A DNA stretch of 64,000 nt from JAJEFO01 sp965209045. GTDB taxonomy: Bacteria > Pseudomonadota > Alphaproteobacteria > Rhodobacterales > Rhodobacteraceae. The DNA lies in the NCBI GenBank assembly GCA_965209045.1, contig CBDBPW010000003.1, positions 558,001 to 622,000 on the forward strand, in the 5' to 3' direction. Position 1 is the first letter of the stretch. Every line of letters begins with the position of its first letter. Of the stretch, positions 1 through 8,029 are shown piece by piece. The notes below the pieces were generated by a model. It was not told where the DNA came from, did no database searches, and saw nothing but the letters and a program-made list of their open reading frames with translations. The position numbers and the translations under genes were made by a program.

Positions 1-247
1 CCAGCGTTTCGATGTCGGCGCGACCAACATCGCTCAGAGGCTTGGCGACCCGCCAATCCCGCATTGATCCATCGGCCTCCCGTGCCGTGATGACCGTCTC
101 GACCGGTGGACAATCCGGTTCATGGCAACGCAGTTCCGCCACTGCGAGCGTCGTGCTCTCAGGCAGGCCGAACCGCTCCGCCATGAGATCCTTGATCCGA
201 CGCACGGCCTTCGGATCGGGGCGATTTGGATCAAACAGTCCGCGCAT
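1..247 (-). CDS. Conserved small protein with CxEPxCPPVET motif (3' end outside window)
   Basis: The gene starts at ATG 247 and runs off the left edge, so 82 codons are visible. The start has a good ribosome site (AGGA, about 8 bases upstream) and overlaps the end of the WD40 gene by 17 bases, which fits the last gene of a four-gene operon. The protein begins MRGLFDPNRPDPKAVRRIKD and holds a compact block RCHEPDCPPVETVITARE at about residues 38-55. Two cysteines, a His and acidic residues there could bind metal, but that is inference. I recall similar short proteins of unknown function beside CobW-type GTPases in other alphaproteobacteria. No enzymatic role can be stated. The reading frame is clean, with low Arg/Pro shadow character. 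Confidence 0.72.
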   Translation of the reverse strand, partial: MRGLFDPNRPDPKAVRRIKDLMAERFGLPESTTLAVAELRCHEPDCPPVETVITAREADGSMRDWRVAKPLSDVGRADIETL

Positions 248-1298
248 GCGTGCTTCCTGCTCGCAATTTCGCCCAGAGAACACCGCCATTCGCATCGCCA
301 ATCAACACATGCGACAGGGACTTGGTGGCGGCGATGGCTGTGACTTCGGCGCCCGTGGAGCCTCGAATGACAATCGACTCCTTGGCTTCATCAAGCGCCG
401 CCAAGAGAACGGCACCATCCTGGAACCCGGCAAAGACGGCATTCTCCTCGCTGAGGGACTGTACGCAGGTTGCCAGGCGCTTGCCGCCATGGGCGACGCA
501 AAGTGGCGCCCGGCCCATGGGTCCGTCCTTCCCGTCGAAGGGCCAGCAGATCGCTTCATCCGCGCCGGACGTAGCCAGATGGGGCGCGTCACCTACCCAC
601 GCGAAGCTCTTGACCTTGGCCGGGTACCCCTGCATGGCCATGTGGCCCTTGTCGCGGAGGCGCCAGCCATGAAGCGCGTTTTCCTGCATGGCCGTGACAA
701 GATACTTGCCGTCCGGACTGAAGCTCACGGCACCATGGGAACCTTTCCAGACAAGCTTCGAGGGCTTCCAACGCCGCTCCCCGCGCACCCAGACCGTCGC
801 GCCGCCATAGTGGGCGGCGGCCAGGCGCCTGCCCTTCGGGTCGAAGGCGAGGCCCCCGACGGTGCTGACGTGCTCGAGCGATGTCGCCGAGGTTTCTCCC
901 TCGCGCCAGACATGCACGGTCCTTCCGGAGGAGCACGCCCGTTGCCCATGACCAGCAGCTACGCAATCGACCCAGCGCGAGCCGAAATCGGCGACCTCTT
1001 CGACCTGGCCATCAGGCGATACGTGGAGACACCGCCCGTCATCGCCGCCAGTCAACACGTGGTCAGCGTCCGCAACAAGGCAGAGGACCGCGCCATCGTG
1101 AGCCTTCGTCACGGTGGGACCCGTTTCAGGTCGGAAGAAGCGAACGGTTCCGTCTCCGGCAGTTACGGCGACGGCGTCACCTGCGGCAATGGCACCCGTG
1201 ACCGGAGCGCCGATCGCAAGCTTCAGGCCGCGTTTCTCCAACTCGGATTCCGGGAACCCGTCCCGCCGATTGACACGCCTCGGCAGGTCTGGCGTCAC
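231..1298 (-). CDS. WD40-repeat protein of the zinc-homeostasis operon
   Basis: A 355-residue protein made of WD40-like beta-propeller blades. Recurrent units such as GAVLCLVADADHVLTGGDDG, HGAVSFSPDGKYLVTAMQ and AKVKSFAWVGDAPHLATSGA are visible through most of its length. I chose GTG 1298 because it forms a GTGA overlap with the stop of the upstream CobW-family gene and because sequence further upstream loses coding character. No signal peptide or membrane segment is visible, so it should be cytoplasmic. Propellers of this kind are protein-interaction scaffolds. Its place directly after a metallochaperone-type GTPase suggests a partner in metal delivery, but its function is not established. 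The family assignment is firm; the role is inferred from neighbours. Confidence 0.85.
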   Translation of the reverse strand: MTPDLPRRVNRRDGFPESELEKRGLKLAIGAPVTGAIAAGDAVAVTAGDGTVRFFRPETGPTVTKAHDGAVLCLVADADHVLTGGDDGRCLHVSPDGQVEEVADFGSRWVDCVAAGHGQRACSSGRTVHVWREGETSATSLEHVSTVGGLAFDPKGRRLAAAHYGGATVWVRGERRWKPSKLVWKGSHGAVSFSPDGKYLVTAMQENALHGWRLRDKGHMAMQGYPAKVKSFAWVGDAPHLATSGADEAICWPFDGKDGPMGRAPLCVAHGGKRLATCVQSLSEENAVFAGFQDGAVLLAALDEAKESIVIRGSTGAEVTAIAATKSLSHVLIGDANGGVLWAKLRAGSTHARTV

Positions 1299-2266
1299 GC
1301 CGCCCGACACGCCTCGAACCCTTCCTTCAGCCCCATGCTCTCGAGATTGCGACCGATGAACACCACGCGAGACACGCGGGGCCTGCCCTCTGGCCACGGA
1401 CCCATTGGCGATCCGTCCATCAGCATGTGCACCCCCTGGAAGACGTAACGGTCGCCATGCCCGGAAAAGTCCAGGATGCCCTTCGAGCGCAGTATGTCTT
1501 GGCCGCGTCGCTGCAGGAGCTTGCCGAACCAATCCTGGAACCTGTCGAGATCAAGCGGCGTTTCGGAGACAAACGAGACGCTGGTGACGTCATCGTCGTG
1601 TTCGTGATCGTGGTCGGAGGTCAGGAAATCGGGTTCCACCTCCAGGACGCGGTCGAGGCTGAACGCGTTCAGTCCAACAACTTCGTTCAGCGGCGCCGCG
1701 CAACGCGAGGTTCGGATGATCTTCGCATAAGGATTGATCTTGCGGATCCGCGTCTCGACCCGATCGAGCCCATCGGATTCCACGAGATCGGTCTTGTTGA
1801 GCAGGACAACATCCGCAAAGGCCACTTGTTCCTCCGCTTCGTGATGCTCGCCAAGCTGCGCGTCGAGATGGACGGCATCCGCAACTGTGACAATGGCATC
1901 GAGCCGCGTGCGGTCGGCGACATCCTGGTCGACGAAGAAGGTCTGCGCCACTGGGGCCGGGTCGGCAAGGCCGGTGGTTTCGACGATGATGGCGTCAAAC
2001 TGGTCTCCGCGCTTCATCAAGCCGCTCAGGATCCGGATCAGGTCGCCGCGGACCGTGCAGCATATGCAGCCGTTGTTCATCTCGAACACCTCCTCGTCGG
2101 CATCAACAACAAGATCGTTGTCGATGCCTTCCTCGCCGAACTCGTTGACGATGACTGCGTAGCGCTTGCCATGGCGCTCCGTGAGGATGCGATTCAGCAG
2201 GGTCGTCTTGCCGGCGCCCAGAAAGCCGGTGAGCACGGTGACGGGAACTTGTGCCGGTTGATCCAT
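1295..2266 (-). CDS. CobW/COG0523-family GTPase, putative zinc metallochaperone
   Basis: A 323-residue G3E-family GTPase. It shows the P-loop GFLGAGKT at residues 14-21, the hallmark metal-binding CICC at about 67-70, the NKTD guanine-specificity motif near residue 160, and an acidic His-rich loop DHDHEHDDD near 225-233 that fits metal handling. The C-terminal CobW domain is complete. The start is ATG 2266, preceded by AAAGGA at good spacing; an in-frame TTG lies 15 bases upstream but has no better site. It lies 44 bases downstream of the Zur-family gene and overlaps the WD40 gene by GTGA. COG0523 proteins of the ZigA/ZNG1 type deliver zinc to client proteins during zinc shortage; that role is inferred here from the Zur context. 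A cobalamin-pathway CobW role is less likely because no cob genes are nearby. Confidence 0.9.
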   Translation of the reverse strand: MDQPAQVPVTVLTGFLGAGKTTLLNRILTERHGKRYAVIVNEFGEEGIDNDLVVDADEEVFEMNNGCICCTVRGDLIRILSGLMKRGDQFDAIIVETTGLADPAPVAQTFFVDQDVADRTRLDAIVTVADAVHLDAQLGEHHEAEEQVAFADVVLLNKTDLVESDGLDRVETRIRKINPYAKIIRTSRCAAPLNEVVGLNAFSLDRVLEVEPDFLTSDHDHEHDDDVTSVSFVSETPLDLDRFQDWFGKLLQRRGQDILRSKGILDFSGHGDRYVFQGVHMLMDGSPMGPWPEGRPRVSRVVFIGRNLESMGLKEGFEACRAA

Positions 2267-2310
2267 CTTTGGTCCTTTCAAGTGCTTTGTACGGTTGGGC
2301 CGCAGTCGCT

Positions 2311-2682
2311 TCAGCGGCCGTGAATCTCGATGTCCGAGTGGTCGGGCGCGAAGCCCGAGTCCGTGGACAGGGCTGCGATGTCGCGGGCAAGATGCGAAGC
2401 CACATGCTCCGTGACGTTGCCGCAGCCATCGCGGATCTCAAAGACCGGGGTCTCCGCATGATGCGGTTCGTGGCATGCAGTCCAGGCGTTCAAGGACTCG
2501 ATCTGGTGCACGTGGCCGGCCTCGAGCAACTTGGCCGGTGCCCTGTACATGGTCGTCGCCGCGGTCACGCCGTCTCCCTGGAGAGCTCCCAGAATCTCAT
2601 AGGCGGAAAGCGGGCGCCCCTTGCGCCTCAGAAACTCTAGCACCCTTTCAGCATGGGTCATGCGAGTTCGTCCCTGCGGCAT
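2311..2682 (-). CDS. zur: Fur-family regulator, Zur-like, C-terminally truncated
   Basis: A 123-residue Fur-superfamily repressor with an N-terminal winged helix (AERVLEFLRRKGRPLSAYEI) and the metal/dimer block WTACHEPHHAETPVFE. The start is the ATG at 2682, six bases after AGGAGG; the ATG 18 bases upstream would overlap that site. Several family features are degraded. The recognition helix reads TTMYRAPAKLLEAG, with Pro where Leu is usual. The first Cys of the usual ICDxCG motif is Arg84. The gene ends at HGR followed by TGA, exactly where relatives carry the Cys of a second CxxC; the frame stays open for ten more codons (SDCGPTVQST). It heads the CobW-WD40 operon and diverges from a metal ABC importer, which supports zinc as the effector. 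It may be a weakened or decaying Zur. Confidence 0.78.
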   Translation of the reverse strand: MPQGRTRMTHAERVLEFLRRKGRPLSAYEILGALQGDGVTAATTMYRAPAKLLEAGHVHQIESLNAWTACHEPHHAETPVFEIRDGCGNVTEHVASHLARDIAALSTDSGFAPDHSDIEIHGR

Positions 2683-3335
2683 TTTGCACCTCCTGGTCAT
2701 CAGCGCTCTTGACGCTTCTAGTCGATCAAGATATTAGATGCAATGCTATAACATAACAATAAACCAACATGAACCGCTACCATCCGATCCAGTCGTTCTG
2801 CATGACTTGCCGAGACGGCAATGAAGTCGTTCAGAGGGACGTCCGTGGAGGCTCACGTCTCGCCCAGGCGATCTTGTCTTGCAGTGGAGCGGGGCAGCAT
2901 CACGAGTTCGGACAGCGTGGCCTGCGGTGCATGAGCCAGTGCAAGCGCTCATGCGTCGCGTCACTCAGCGTCAGCGACCGCTTCTCGTACATGTTTGGCA
3001 ACCTGGATGCTGCCGAACCGGGTCGCGTCGAGGCGCTCAAGGACTTGAGCCCTCCCTGCCTCGCCGCGCCGGAAGGGTTTCAGCGGCGCGAGGCGCGGCC
3101 CTATCCCCTGCGTGAGCGAATCCTTGGGCGCCTGCCCCAATCCGGAAGCTCCTTCGGCCTCGTCACCAAAATTGAAGAGATGTCCGCATGCATCGTCCGA
3201 ACCTGAATGCAAGTCCTTGGCGCACGGCTCGACAAGGGAGGTCCTGCTCTTGAAAGACCTTGCCACGCTTGAGTCAGCACGGGCCGCGCCCCCGCTAGAA
3301 GCTGTCGCCGTGTCCACGATGCGGGCGAGGGGCAG
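2683..3335. other. Gene-poor divergent intergenic region with Zur box
   Basis: About 650 bases separate the zur-like gene from the ABC ATPase. Apart from the AT-rich patch with the Zur-type palindrome near 2743, I see only open frames rich in Arg, Ser and Cys that look like non-coding shadows. No TonB-dependent receptor gene is present here. The stretch may be a degraded gene or a long untranslated leader. Confidence 0.5.
2743..2754. promoter_or_regulatory. Candidate Zur box
   Basis: The 12-mer ATGCTATAACAT is a palindrome apart from one pair and matches the core of proteobacterial Zur operators (ATGTTATAACAT type). It lies 61 bases upstream of the zur-like start, in an AT-rich patch of an otherwise GC-rich region, between the divergent zur-cobW-WD40 operon and the ABC importer genes. 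It could serve the minus-strand operon directly. The importer start is 580 bases away, so its control from here would need a long leader. Confidence 0.6.
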
Positions 3336-4136
3336 TTGACCGAGCAGCCGTTCCTTGTCGCCGAAAGGCTGCGCTATGATGCGGCAAACGGCGCTGCGCT
3401 GGTGCAGGGCGTGTCCTTCAGCGTGGACGAGGGGACCGTTCTTGCCATCGCCGGGCCGAACGGCGCAGGGAAAACCACGCTCCTTCGGCTCTTGAGCGGC
3501 TCCGAATCACCGACTCGGGGTGATGTGTTGATCGGCGGGCGCAATCTGAAACAGCTTTCCGCCACGGAGCGTGCCCGCATGATCGCCGTTGTCAGCCAGC
3601 AGGAGCAGCCCGACGGGCGGCTCTTCCTGCGCGACTACGTGGCACTGGGGCAAATCCCGATCCAAGCGGACCGGTCAAGCCGGGCGCATGCGGAAGACAC
3701 GGAGCGAATTCTGTGCCTCACAAGCCTTGCCGACCTGGCCGGAACGAAGATGGCCGTGCTGTCGGGTGGCGAACGCCAGCGGGCGCATATTGCGCGGGCC
3801 TTGGCGCAGAACCCGTCGCTGCTGTTTCTGGACGAGCCCACCAATCACCTCGATCCCGATGCCAAGGGCCGCATGCTGTCCTTGATTGCCGAACTGGGCA
3901 TCACCGTGGTGATGATCGTCCACGACCTGGTGATGATCCCCGAGTTTGCCAGCCATGTCGCCCTGATCAACGCAACCCGGCTCGCCGGGTTCGGCCTCGT
4001 CAACGAGGTGCTGACGCCCGACCGTGTCCAGGACATTTTCGGCGTCACATACCTGCACTTTGCGCATCAGGGTCGCCTGATCCACGCGCTGGACATCCGA
4101 AAGAACGAAACCTCAACGAAAGGGAACATCCCATGA
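3336..4136 (+). CDS. Metal ABC transporter ATP-binding protein (FecE/BtuD type)
   Basis: A 266-residue ABC ATPase. Walker A is GPNGAGKTT at residues 40-48, the Q-loop region follows, the signature is LSGGERQRAH, and Walker B is LLFLDEPTNHLD. Length and motif spacing fit ATPases of FecCD-type importers for iron chelates, cobalamin or other chelated metals. The start is TTG 3336 preceded by GAGGGGCAG; no in-frame ATG competes. Its stop overlaps the binding-protein start (ATGA at 4133-4136), so the three importer genes are co-translated. The Zur-CobW context suggests import of zinc or a zinc chelate. The order ATPase, binding protein, permease is that of the Zur-regulated PA2912-PA2914 genes of Pseudomonas aeruginosa. 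Substrate is inferred. Confidence 0.9.
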   Translation: MTEQPFLVAERLRYDAANGAALVQGVSFSVDEGTVLAIAGPNGAGKTTLLRLLSGSESPTRGDVLIGGRNLKQLSATERARMIAVVSQQEQPDGRLFLRDYVALGQIPIQADRSSRAHAEDTERILCLTSLADLAGTKMAVLSGGERQRAHIARALAQNPSLLFLDEPTNHLDPDAKGRMLSLIAELGITVVMIVHDLVMIPEFASHVALINATRLAGFGLVNEVLTPDRVQDIFGVTYLHFAHQGRLIHALDIRKNETSTKGNIP

Positions 4137-5083
4137 CGCGATACCTCTTGCCGGCAAGCTTTGCTGCCGCCCTTGCCAGCGGCGCCGTCGCCAACGGCAT
4201 CACCGTCGACAATTGCGGCGATCCATTGGTCTTCGATTCCGCGCCCGAGCGGATTGTGGTGCACGACATGAACATGACCGACATGGCCTTCGCGCTGGAA
4301 CTGCAGGACAGGATTGTCGGCCTGACGGGCATCACCGGCTGGTACAAGACCAGCCCTGACTTTGACGAGCTGCGCGGCGACATACCTGAACTGGCGCCAA
4401 AGTACCCAACCATCGAGAACCTGGTTTCAGTGGAGCCGGACCTGTTTTTTGCCGGATGGTACTACGGCATGCGCCCCGGCGGCGATGTCACTCCCGACAC
4501 GCTTGCGCCGTTCGGCATCAAGACCATGGTTCTGACCGAGAGCTGCGTGCATCTCGACAAGGATCGCCCCGTCGCCAGCATGGACCTGCTGTTTGACGAC
4601 GTCCTGCGCCTTGGCAAGGTCATGCAGGTTGAGGACCGGGCCGAGGCGCTTGTGTCCGGCTGGAAGGCGGAGCTCGCCGCCATCAAAACGCGGACCGCGG
4701 ATCTGGACAGGCTCCGCGTCTTCCTGCTGGACGGCCCCGCCGACGCGCCCTTCACCGCAGGCAAGTTTGCCATTCCCGATGCGATGATCGCAGCCGCGGG
4801 CGGCGCGAACGTCACCCATGATCTCGACACGAGCTGGGGCCGCACTTCATGGGAGGCGGTGGCCGCGGCCAATCCGGAGTTTCTGGTCCTGCTCGACTAC
4901 CAGACAGGAAACGGCGCCGCCGACACCTTCAGGTTCCTGCAGGAGCACCCGGTGATGTCTCAGACGGACGCGGTCAGGAACGAACGCTGGATCGGCTTGC
5001 GGTATGAAGAGTTGACACCAGGCCCAGCAAACATCCGCGCCATCACAAGGATGGCGCAAGCGATGCATCCAGGGCTGCACTGA
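4133..5083 (+). CDS. Periplasmic metal-chelate binding protein (FepB/BtuF-like)
   Basis: A 316-residue solute-binding protein with a cleavable N-terminal signal (hydrophobic residues about 4-20, ending near GAVANG). The mature start ITVDNCGDPLVFDSAPERIV is typical of class III helical-backbone binding proteins for iron chelates and cobalamin, and the central motif PTIENLVSVEPDLFFAGWYY matches that fold. It is not a ZnuA-type protein: it lacks the His-rich loop and the cluster A-I layout. ATG 4133 overlaps the ATPase stop. Expressed next to a FecCD permease under a likely Zur switch, it may bind a zinc complex or another chelate made or scavenged when zinc is scarce. The ligand is unknown. Confidence 0.88.
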   Translation: MTRYLLPASFAAALASGAVANGITVDNCGDPLVFDSAPERIVVHDMNMTDMAFALELQDRIVGLTGITGWYKTSPDFDELRGDIPELAPKYPTIENLVSVEPDLFFAGWYYGMRPGGDVTPDTLAPFGIKTMVLTESCVHLDKDRPVASMDLLFDDVLRLGKVMQVEDRAEALVSGWKAELAAIKTRTADLDRLRVFLLDGPADAPFTAGKFAIPDAMIAAAGGANVTHDLDTSWGRTSWEAVAAANPEFLVLLDYQTGNGAADTFRFLQEHPVMSQTDAVRNERWIGLRYEELTPGPANIRAITRMAQAMHPGLH

Positions 5084-5084
5084 C

Positions 5085-6098
5085 TTGTCCTGGTCAGGTC
5101 CGGCCAATTTCGCGGGGGCGGCTGTTCTGGCCGCCCTCTTGCTGGCGTCGACCCTTTACGGCACGACGCAGATCCCGCTTTCCGACGTTGCCGAGGCGAT
5201 CGCCCTGCACAGCGGGCTTGTTGAGGGCGACGTGTCTCCGTTGCATCGGATCGTGTTCGACCTGCGATTGCCGCGCGCGCTCTTCGCAGCCGTGATCGGT
5301 GCCGGGCTGGGCATCGTCGGCGTGGTTCTGCAGACAACCACGCGTAACGACCTGGCCGATCCGTTCCTGTTCGGGCTGTCTTCGGGCGCGGCTGCGGGCG
5401 CCGTCTTTGTCATCACGGTGACGGGCGACATTCTGGGCGCCTGGACGCTCCCGTTGGCGGCGTTCTGCGGCGGCCTCGTCGCCTCGGGCATTGTGCTGGC
5501 GCTGGTCCACGGCCTGCGAACCAGTGCGCCGGAGAAACTGATTCTGGCCGGACTGGCAGTGTCATTCCTCTTTGCGGCGATCACGAACTATCTCATTTTC
5601 GCGGGCGATAGCCGCGCCGCGCATTCGGTGATTTTCTGGATGTTGGGCGGTCTCGGACTGGCCCGATGGGAAACCTTTCCGCTGGTCTGCACCGGGTTGG
5701 CGCTGATCCTTGCCTATTCCCTTTATCGCAGCCGATGGCTGGACGCGCTCCTGACCGGCGATCTCACGGCATCGACCCTTGGCGTGCCGGTGCAGGGGTT
5801 GCGGTTCACCATGTTCTTCGTTGCCGCGCTGGCCACGGCCGCGTTCGTGTCCGTGGCAGGCGTGATCGGCTTTGTGGGCTTGATGGTGCCGCACCTTGCT
5901 CGCGGAGTTGCGGGGCCGCTGCACCGCCAGCTTCTGCCAACGGCGGCCATCGTGGGCGCCGTGTTGCTTACCGTCTCGGACATGCTGTGCAGGCTTCTCC
6001 TTGCACCGCAGGAGTTGCCGGTGGGGATCGTGACCACCTCGATCGGTTCCGCCTTCGTGTTCATGTTGCTGTTCAGGACGCGAAACATGCAGAGATAA
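5085..6098 (+). CDS. FecCD-family ABC transporter permease
   Basis: A 337-residue inner-membrane permease with about ten hydrophobic segments. FecCD family marks include LHRIVFDLRLPRALFAAVIG, GVVLQTTTRNDLADPFLFGLS, a GLMVPHLAR loop (the cytoplasmic coupling helix region) and the end VTTSIGSAFVFMLLFR. It follows the binding protein by one base; the start is TTG 5085, with no usable ATG in frame upstream, so initiation probably relies on translational coupling. It completes a one-permease importer that would act as a homodimer, as in BtuC/FhuB-like systems. No outer-membrane receptor is encoded in the window. Confidence 0.9.
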   Translation: MSWSGPANFAGAAVLAALLLASTLYGTTQIPLSDVAEAIALHSGLVEGDVSPLHRIVFDLRLPRALFAAVIGAGLGIVGVVLQTTTRNDLADPFLFGLSSGAAAGAVFVITVTGDILGAWTLPLAAFCGGLVASGIVLALVHGLRTSAPEKLILAGLAVSFLFAAITNYLIFAGDSRAAHSVIFWMLGGLGLARWETFPLVCTGLALILAYSLYRSRWLDALLTGDLTASTLGVPVQGLRFTMFFVAALATAAFVSVAGVIGFVGLMVPHLARGVAGPLHRQLLPTAAIVGAVLLTVSDMLCRLLLAPQELPVGIVTTSIGSAFVFMLLFRTRNMQR

Positions 6099-7189
6099 AG
6101 GTCCCACGTGTCGATCGAACGACGGCATGCAGTCTCGGCCGGTCTTTGCACGCCGTTCCTCTTGCCGACGACGAAGTCCCGTGGGTGCGGGTTGGTGGTG
6201 GGCGACGGCGCCTGGACGGGGCCGGGTTCGCGTCGTCCGGTTCCGGGCAGCCCATGGTCCGTGCAAGTCCGGTCCTCCGCCACGCCCAGCCTCACAGGCG
6301 GCACGTTGCGCCTCGAGGTCCTGCGCCTGCGTCGAGCAGTGGGAGGATTCGATCCTGATTTCCGTGGCCCGACCTGTACGAAGGGCGCCCCGGCACCGGG
6401 TCCTTCATCGTGGCAGGCGATCGAGACGCCTCTGCCAGCGGCGGCTTGAAGCGGCAGGACTTCTGCGGTTCGCCGCGCCATTGCCAGAAACGGTCCTCTT
6501 CCCATAGCACGGCTCCAATCGTGACGCTCCCGACGTGCGCCTCGTGTCCCACTCAGCCGCAGCGGACGGTCCGTGCACAAGGCACGCATCCGGCATCGAA
6601 GGAAAGAGCGAGGCTGCGCAGGGCGGGGTTCGGCAAAGACGCTCGGCAACGCGCCGGAACGAGCCGCTCACGGGATCGAACTCCCGTGCATTGTCAGGCA
6701 TTTTCGCATCCGCGTCTTCCCGCTCCCGAGGAGGATTGCACAAGCGACGGGACGTCTGTACATCTCCAAGCGGCGTCGGCGGCAGGTCGTCCTCTGTCGG
6801 TTCCGCAACCGCGGGCGGGCTTGCTGCTCCAAGGCTTGCAGCGAGCGATCCCGGGGCGAGCGGCGCGGCGGGTTGAGGCTGTCGCAGAAAGCCCTTCGGG
6901 TGCAGCCGGCCGCGTATGTCATTGAGATGCGACCCATGCGCTCCGGCATTTCGGATGCGGCCGACCCGGAAGCGCGCGATGCGACCCGTGTCCGCGTCGA
7001 CACAGTCTCTCGCGCCGTCGGCTTGATGGCGCCGCCCCGGCAACGCCGTTCGACGCCCGGTGCAGGCTGCGCGTGATTGGCGGCCTGCGGGTCGTGGCTG
7101 CATTGGTCATGCCGTCCTTCGTGCCCGCAACGCCGACTCGGTCGGCAACATGATCGGAGGGGCGGCGAACATGAATCCTGCCGATGGGC
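6099..7189. other. 1.1-kb stretch without a convincing gene
   Basis: Between the metal permease and the MBL hydrolase, open frames on both strands exist but are rich in Arg, Pro, Ser and Cys and show no recognisable family. A minus-strand stretch near 6430-6550 reading TIGAVLWEEDRFWQWRGEP looks slightly protein-like but cannot be extended. The tRNA-like T-arm at about 6664-6680 does not fold into a tRNA. It may be a decayed gene. Confidence 0.4.
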
Positions 7190-7999
7190 CTACAATGTCA
7201 TCAGGTCCTGACCGATCACCAGCGGGCCGGAAAACTCCTGCCGGATGCGGCGATGCAATTCCTCAGGCCGCGACGCCGCCAGCATGTGTGTCGTTACGCA
7301 AAGCCTGGCTCTGGCGTCGGTCGCGATTCGGCCCAGCGCGGCAGGTGGCGTGTGCGCATGCTGCATGTGGTCTCGCGCGATGTCGGTGGCGGTCCAGGCA
7401 CCGTATTCCACGCATTCATGGATCAGCACGTCCGCATTCAACGCGTTCCTGATCAGGTTTTCGTTGGGGCACGTGTCGCCTGAGAGAACGATCTTGCGGT
7501 CCCGCGCCTCGACCCGGAACCCGAAGGGCTGGCCGATCGGGTAGTGGGCGACATCGAACGGCGCAACGATCAGTCCTTGATGATCAAAGATGAATCCCTC
7601 ATCGACCTCGGTCGCCACGACTTCGGGCAAGTCCATCGGTTCGGCACGTATCTTCCTTCGGTATTCGAGGTCGCGGCGATGCAATGCCAGAACGTTGCTG
7701 ACAAGCTCTTGCAGCCCGGCGGGGCCGTAGGCGCGCAACGGAGTCCGACTTCCTCGTATCCATCGATTGACCAGGAACGGCCCGAAGTCCGCCCAGTGAT
7801 CGAGGTGGTAATGGGTAAAGAACAAGTGGTCGATGTCGCTGGCGTTCGCGCCAGCCTGACCCAGGCGCAGCAGCGCCCCTGGGCCGCAGTCGATCATGAA
7901 CCGGAAATCGGCGGCCCGGAACAGATAGGATGCACCGGCCCGGTCGGGGTTCGGGTTGGGCGTGCCGGTTCCCAGCAGGGTGACGTCAAGAGAACTCAT
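7190..7999 (-). CDS. MBL-fold metal-dependent hydrolase (RNase Z-like fold)
   Basis: A 269-residue metallo-beta-lactamase-fold protein. The motif THYHLDH at residues 62-68 provides the zinc ligands; further ligands are likely His152 and Asp175 (VLSGDT), and a late His is in TTHMLAASRP. The N-terminus LLGTGTPNPNPDRAGASYLF is characteristic of the RNase Z/ElaC/arylsulfatase-like branch. The spacing and the loss of the RNase Z exosite suggest a small-molecule ester or lactone hydrolase rather than tRNA processing. It is the last gene of the minus-strand catabolic unit, 30 bases after the TauD-like gene. Substrate unknown; possibly a ring-opened or lactone intermediate. Confidence 0.8.
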   Translation of the reverse strand: MSSLDVTLLGTGTPNPNPDRAGASYLFRAADFRFMIDCGPGALLRLGQAGANASDIDHLFFTHYHLDHWADFGPFLVNRWIRGSRTPLRAYGPAGLQELVSNVLALHRRDLEYRRKIRAEPMDLPEVVATEVDEGFIFDHQGLIVAPFDVAHYPIGQPFGFRVEARDRKIVLSGDTCPNENLIRNALNADVLIHECVEYGAWTATDIARDHMQHAHTPPAALGRIATDARARLCVTTHMLAASRPEELHRRIRQEFSGPLVIGQDLMTL

Positions 8000-8029
8000 G
8001 GCCGTCGCTCCACGCCGGTCGACGACCGA

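Noticed and set aside
12..1448. Long plus-strand ORF of 478 codons over the WD40 gene
   Set aside because: It is the antisense shadow of a clear WD40-repeat protein, is rich in Arg, and shows no family features.
2769..3206. Plus-strand ORF just after the Zur box
   Set aside because: No family resemblance and no ribosome site; the composition matches non-coding frames of the same region.
6150..6330. GC-rich stretch considered as a cobalamin riboswitch or RNase P RNA
   Set aside because: GTGCAAGTCCGG drew attention, but the conserved core boxes of either RNA are not present in either orientation.
6660..6690. tRNA-like T-arm (GGGATCGAACTCCCG)
   Set aside because: The loop length is wrong and no acceptor or anticodon arms can be folded around it.
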